From Amaranthus tricolor (taxonomy: Eukaryota; Streptophyta; Magnoliopsida; Caryophyllales; Amaranthaceae), in contig NC_080059.1 of the NCBI RefSeq assembly GCF_026212465.1, forward strand, positions 7,556,311 through 7,620,310: a stretch of 64,000 nucleotides of DNA. Direction: 5' to 3'. The notes under the pieces are model-generated. The model did not search any database, was not told the DNA's origin, and was given only the letters and a program-made list of their open reading frames with translations. Shown piece after piece: positions 58,906-64,000 of this stretch (position 1 is its first letter; every line of letters begins with the position of its first letter). Made by a program: the position numbers and the translations under genes.

Positions 58906-60149
58906 AAGATAAAGAAACGTAACTATACGGAAAAGATAAATTAAATGCTTACAAATAAAATAAATAAGTAGAACTAACTACAAAATAAAAGAAAAAAAAA
59001 TAATAAAAAAAGTAATAATTACATTTATGTGTAATTAAGGTATTTTAATTTTTAATGGAACTGATCAGTAAATATTTGTTTCTTTTCACTTATTTATATT
59101 AAATGAGATTAATATTTTCTATAATAAACTTAATTTTACTAAACTAAATTTTTTTAGTACTTCTAATTTTAAAAAATATAAACAGGAAGTTCCTTCATCA
59201 ACCTCAATCAAAACACTTACGTTGAATTTTTTTATTTCTTTTTTGAGGATACGCTTACGTTGAATTGATCCCACATTTTATTCTATTAATGTATTAGTTC
59301 CTTCATAAACCTCTACTTTTTTTATAAGAGAAACCTGATATAAATATAGATGGGAAGTAGAAAACCCTAATTTCATTTCTAATATCCAATTTAATATACT
59401 AAAAAGTATGACCTCTTAAAACTTACTTGAATTTTATTAAGAAAAAGAGATTTTGAGGCGAATAAGTATGATTATTAAATTTATTAAGAGATATTCCTAT
59501 TAAAATTACACTAACTTTTCATTATCATTTTCACTATTTAGTATCGATTATCAAACAGATTGTAGAAGTAAAAAAGGAAAGGGATGAAATGAGGATTAAC
59601 CGATTAAGTACGATTAAAATTTAAACATATGGGTGTCATTTGATAGCAATGCACAATCAACTTTGTTAATAGTGGAGGACAATAGCAACATCGGACATTG
59701 TTGTTTTGTGCTTCATAGGACGACACGACGTCGTTATCCACTGTTTCTTGGTCTTGAGGAATTTACTTTTTAGTTTTGTGTTTGTAAGCCATGTTAAAAT
59801 TTTTTTCTATTGACAATCTCCCACTAAACATTATAAAGGGCTGCTTTCATGGTTTTCTACTACTTTCTATTTACTTTTTTCTCTCTTGTCTCTTCTTTTT
59901 TCAATTAAACTCATGTTCTTTTAAATTGTTCTCATCCTAACGACAATGATGTTATTTATAACATGCATGGCTTAGTTTTTGTCTTTGGGCATGTGTTTCG
60001 AATTTTGGTTCTTATGGATGTATGAGGTTTTAGTTGATTCTAATTTAAATGATAACCTCAGTATTTTGCATAAGGCAGAATTTAAATGGGTTTTTTTTTT
60101 TTTCTGAAAGATATAGACAAACTATATATGTTTCTCTTAAGGAGGGAGT

Positions 60150-60290
60150 ACAGAGAATGCGCACAGTCAAGAAATCCCCAACTGATACTTGCATCCAGTA
60201 GGGGTCAAACCCCAAACCTTTTACTCAACACAGATGCTCTATCCAATAGATTAGTCGATTCTAATCTATTGGAATCAAAATTCTAACATT
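60150..60290 (-). repeat. tRNA-derived SINE-like segment
   Basis: The A-box-like and B-box-like motifs described for the surrounding region are about 32 bases apart on the minus strand. It does not fold as a complete tRNA, so it is not called a tRNA gene. Confidence 0.35.
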
Positions 60291-61738
60291 GAATGAACGT
60301 ATGAGGTATTATGATCATGCTAACTATTCATTTAACTTTTATATTAGATTTATTTATTGGGTCATTGCGTGCAAATGTTTCGATTGATAAAGGAAATCCA
60401 AAATTTACACGAAAAGTCATACATATGGTGATTCCATACGTACCATAGCATACCAATCGTACCCATTAAATTACGCTAAATAGCAGGGTTCAAGGGTAGA
60501 AGAATAATATATATGCGATAGTCATATCCTCTCCAAATAGAGGGTATGAGTAATATAGTCAAAGAGACACTAAAAAAAGAGAGCCATGCACCAACAGCAA
60601 TAAGTAGTGTCGAGTGTGCAAAAAGAAAGAACCCGTTGGAGCCAACACATAAACAAGCTATAGGCACAAAATGTAAAGAAACAAATTTAAAAATATATAT
60701 TATATAAGTACACACCAGTGCGAAAGTTGTATGTACATACGCTAAAGGATAATGTCTAAGAAACAAATACATCGTTTCCTACTATTTCTATTTGTAGTCT
60801 CTGAGAAGTGTTGTTTCTGCAAAACTAAATTATTTGTTTCTCCCAAATTCTCTTTGATCTACCTCGACTTCTTCTATCCTTTACTATGAGACTTTTCATC
60901 ATCCTCAAGTGTGTCATCAGTGGATTTTGTAGAAATAAATATTTTCTATATATTCTCTAGTATATTAGATGATCTTATTCTCTATAATTATGTATAATAT
61001 CATAGGGATATTGTTATTTCCTTTCTTAATTTCCTAGGTTTGATGTATAAATTGGAGGATTATTTTACTCATGAATCAAGATAGAATTAAAACCCTAATT
61101 TTCGCTGTCATATTTTCAGATTTTCTCTTCACATGTCTGAACCATCGTAATTTGTTTTCACACATTTTTTCTAATAATGGGGAAACACTTAGACTTTTTA
61201 TCAACTCTTGATTCTTATTCTATCCTTCTTTGTGTGTCTGCACATCCATCTCAGTAGCCATGTGTATTTCCATTACTTTCATCCTACGTTAAATCATCAA
61301 CTTCTTAGTAGGCCAGCATTATATCTCACACAATATAGCATGGCTAATAACAGCACAGTAGAATTCTTTTTTCGGTCTAGTTGAGAATATCACATATCAC
61401 CAAATCCCTGCTCTCCATTTTAACAGGTCACTTCTGTATCTTATAACATCTTCACCCATCTTCACCATTCTTCAAACTTTGTAAATAGAGTTGGAAAACA
61501 TATGCAATACACACACAACCAAGATTAACTCTCTTCTATGAAGAGATTTGTAAGAGTCTAATGTATTTAACATTACCCTTGTTAATGATAAAATAAACAA
61601 AGAGGTTGTTTCTGATTGACTCTTAATAACAAACATCATGTGCAACATCACATAAGTAAGAAGTGCACGTGATTTGATTTGTCATTTTACGTTAATCTTA
61701 GGGTTGTAAATAAATTACTATATTAGAAAATATCAATT

Positions 61739-62106
61739 CACTTCAACAAAACATGCTTTTAGTGGGATATATTTAGTAACATATAATTTAAATGTCACAC
61801 TTTAAATTTCTAATAATATATTTAGAGTGGATTTAGTGACATTTACGAAACCTTTAGTAGCATAATTGAAAATCATACTAAAACTTTTTGCGGCATAAAA
61901 TGTAGTGAAATTTCTCATAAATGTTACTATATAAACTATAGTAACAATTATATATGTCACTAAAGGCTAAATAAAGTGTCACTACATCACTTTATAGTGT
62001 AACTTAAAAAAAAGACCAATAATTATTACACTAAAAATATAAATCATCAACATTTTTTTTAATGTCACTAAATCCTATATCGTAAAAAGTTAATTTTATT
62101 GTAGTG
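61739..62106. mobile_element. Complete miniature CACTA element
   Basis: It begins CACTTCAACAAAA and ends, reversed, CACTACAATAAAA, the standard CACTA (CMC) terminus. ATT flanks both ends (61736-61738 and 62107-62109), matching the 3-bp duplication of the superfamily. TTTAGTGACATT-like motifs recur in both orientations near the ends. At 368 bp it is non-coding and non-autonomous. Confidence 0.8.
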
Positions 62107-62249
62107 ATTATTAATAGCTCTAATTGTTTTTTAATTTTCAACTTAATTTAATTACAGAAAATATATTTACTGCTTATATATAGATTTAAGGTTACATATA
62201 TATCTTGTATTCAATTGATTTAATTAATTATTAGTAACTTGCCGCATAT

Positions 62250-62393
62250 CACTACAATAAATTTAATTTTTTGCCATATTGGATTTAGTGGCATTAAAAA
62301 AAGACACTATTTTATATTTTAAGTGTAATAATTATTGGTTTTTATTTTAAGTTCCACTATAAAGTAATTTAGCGATACTTTATATGGTCTTTA
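62250..62393. mobile_element. Partial CACTA element cut by a hAT element
   Basis: The left terminus CACTACAATAAATTTAA is followed by a sequence matching the inverted interior of the element at 61739-62106 (GTGTAATAATTATTGG, then CACTATAAAGTAAT). Similarity stops at about 62393, where GGCATGGCCACGG begins, so a hAT element apparently landed in it. Confidence 0.65.
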
Positions 62394-64000
62394 GTAGGCA
62401 TGGCCACGGTCCGGGTTGGTCCGGTTCCGTTCCGGTTCCATCCGGTTTCGGTTCTACCCGGTTCCGGTTCCGGGCGGTTCCAAACGGTTCATTGGCGGTT
62501 CATGAGGCGGTTCCGGCGGTTCATGAGGCGGTTCCGGCGGTTCCAACTCACGGGACGGGCGGGTCGGACCATCGGTTCCATTTTTATTTTTTCTTTGAAT
62601 ATTTATATTATAAAAAAATACTATAATATCGCGGACGTACCTTTGATGATTACTTGATTATTAGCGAAATTCATTGCATGTCAAGTTGTCATCGTTATTG
62701 AAATATTTACTAAAAAGAATGAAAAAAATAAATTAATAAGAAACGAATCAATGATAATGTCGATAAAGATGATTAATAAAAAAAGAGGGAAAAAATGGAC
62801 TTGAACCTAGTACCCAAAGGAATACTAAGCTGCCTACGTATCCTGAAGGAATCAAAGCCCACGTAGTTCTTTGTCATACCTTTTATTTATAGTTGTTGAA
62901 TGTTGATTTATCGTTGTCAGATTGATCCTATTCGTCTTCATCATCATCATCTGGTTGGTTAGATGCTTCCGCTGACTCTCCTCCTGACGATGATGCAGAT
63001 GTATCCATCATCATCCATGGCTCATCATCGTCGTCTTGATCATCATCATTCCTTAGTCCTTGTGTTCGAATCTCCGCTTGATCCCAATCTTTCTTGCAAA
63101 CACATATTTGAATACTATGTGGAGCAAGACGAGATCTCTTTTCGTCCAAAACTCTTCTACCTGCACTAAAAGTAGACTCCGACGCAATTGTTGACGCAAT
63201 TGTGTTCGAATCATCATTATGTATGTATAAAAAACTTAAAAAGTATTTAGCTCTGGCGAAATTGTATGAAACTAAGGGCTTTACTCCTTGACTTTCACAA
63301 ATTTGACAAGTGCATAAGAAAATATCTGGATTCTCGGTTGGTTCTTTTGTGAAATACGACCACACATGTGAAACAGCTCTACCACTAGGAGGTGGCATTG
63401 CCGGAAAAGGTTGTCTTACTGGTTCATCTTCATCTAAATAAATAATTTAAAATTATAAAACTATAATTAAATAAATAAATAATTTAAAATTTAATTAATT
63501 TGAAGAATAAAATTATAAAACTAACCGATAGTTTGAAAATTGACTCGTTTACCACGAGCTTGTCTTTGTTGTTGTTGTTCTCCTTGTTCTTCATGTGATC
63601 TTGTTGATGACTGTCGAGATATATGTATCCCAATAGGGGTCGTTGGTTCCTCTTCTTGTTCTTCTTCTTGTATTTCTCTTTCCACTTCTTCTGCATAATT
63701 TTGTAATTCTGGGTCGTACCCTTTTGGATAATTTGGTTCATAATTATAATTACTAATGGAAGGTGTTGTTGATACCGACGGAGTAGAAGTGGCCTTTCTT
63801 TTGGAGGAGCTGGAACCTCCCAATGATTTTGCCACTTTAGTAACTTTTTTTGAGGCTTTTTTCAAAAATGAAGACATGATTTGATAATATTGAAATAATA
63901 ATAGAATTAAGAAATAAATAAATAATTAATAGACTAATTATGTAATTAACTAAATTAAGAAATAATTAAAAGACTAATTATGTAATTAAGAGAATAATTG
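62394..64000 (-). mobile_element. hAT element, internally deleted (runs off the window)
   Basis: The terminus near 62394 (GGCATGGCCACGGTCC) and the dense GGTTCCGG subterminal repeats (62410-62585) are typical of plant hAT ends. A 21-bp unit, GGCGGTTCATGAGGCGGTTCC, is repeated about 2.5 times at 62500-62545. Inside is a two-exon transposase derivative on the minus strand. The other terminus lies beyond the window end, so size and target duplication cannot be checked. Confidence 0.65.
62928..63877 (-). CDS. hAT transposase derivative: partial BED finger plus dimerisation tail
   Basis: Exon 1 is 63877-63526 and exon 2 is 63433-62928, joined G|AT to read TIDEDEP, for 285 aa with no stop. Residues 1-117 are a Ser/Lys-rich then Glu/Gln-rich N-terminus as in Ac-like transposases. 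From about 138 a BED zinc finger begins (VWSYFTKE, C-x-x-C in CTCQICE) but stops before its His pair. After about 25 unfamiliar residues comes the hAT C-terminal dimerisation motif (ASESTFSAGRRVLDEKRSRL, then CKKDWDQAEIRTQGL) and an acidic tail. The whole catalytic core is missing, yet the frame survived the deletion. It cannot transpose by itself. It might be a recent internal deletion or a retained dimerising protein; both are inferences. Confidence 0.7.

Larger units (their letters stand above)
58036..61735. other. AT-rich intergenic region with small repeat traces
   Basis: 58781-58905 is the second copy of the repeat at 4408-4500. 60150-60285, read on the minus strand, has a TGGATAGAGCATCTG and GGTTTGACCCC pair spaced like tRNA A and B boxes, suggesting a SINE head. 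61557-61625 (minus) is a short Au-like SINE fragment related to the copies in CBP60. No coding gene was recognised. Confidence 0.45.

Noticed and set aside
60150..60290. tRNA gene on the minus strand
   Set aside because: A- and B-box-like motifs occur, but acceptor and anticodon stems do not pair convincingly. A SINE head is a better reading.
62384..62657. Arg/Gly/Val-rich open frames at the hAT end
   Set aside because: They translate the GGTTCCGG subterminal array and are not proteins.

Overview
This is a piece of a plant nuclear genome, most likely a eudicot. The sequence is AT-rich, with long gene-poor stretches, many GT-AG introns, poly(A)/(AT)n tracts and a large variety of plant transposon relics. 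The proteins are plant-specific: a CBP60, a CYP94-type P450, a DYW-class PPR protein, a PADRE/DUF4228 protein, SDH7 and a CC-NBS-LRR. I cannot fix the family or species from sequence alone.

Genes from left to right. (1) CBP60 calmodulin-binding transcription factor, + strand, 8780-13809, seven coding exons, 568 aa. (2) CYP94-like cytochrome P450, - strand, 18417-16366, two exons, 529 aa. (3) DCC-family thiol-disulfide oxidoreductase-like protein, - strand, 29228-23571, eight exons, 221 aa. (4) Succinate dehydrogenase subunit 7 (SDH7), + strand, 30841-34943, three exons, 73 aa as readable. (5) CC-NBS-LRR resistance-gene relic, + strand, 36850-40842, broken by several frameshifts. (6) DYW-type PPR protein, + strand, 43389-45344, no intron, 651 aa. 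(7) DUF4228/PADRE protein with an N-myristoylation start, - strand, 50042-48607, three exons, 210 aa. (8) A short but open hAT-transposase derivative, - strand, 63877-62928, two exons, 285 aa. I rebuilt the exons by hand from splice sites and reading frame; the frames close exactly in every intact gene listed.

Most of the remaining sequence is mobile DNA. There is a deletion-derived Mutator-like element with long inverted repeats (about 5445-8325), an RTE-type LINE (about 25100-27952) antisense inside DCC intron 3, a second RTE tail (about 3660-4045) and a poly(A)-tailed L1-type RNase H fragment (20971-21290). A ZMYM1/TTF-type hAT relic lies at 19179-20365. A complete TRIM with 73-bp LTRs and TTAAA target duplications sits in the CYP94 intron. 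A solo LTR with ATGCA duplications lies at 55977-56232, and a complete miniature CACTA element with ATT duplications at 61739-62106. Stowaway-like, hAT-like and other MITEs and Au-like SINE copies also occur, the SINEs mainly in CBP60 introns.

The genes do not form a pathway; this is ordinary plant gene order with insertions in introns and gaps. The most unusual items are the open hAT-derived ORF, the convergent two-gene Mutator-like deletion derivative, the intact TRIM and its rearranged relative, a probable GC-AG intron in CBP60, and an SDH7 gene whose usual N-terminal presequence is not visible next to a MITE.
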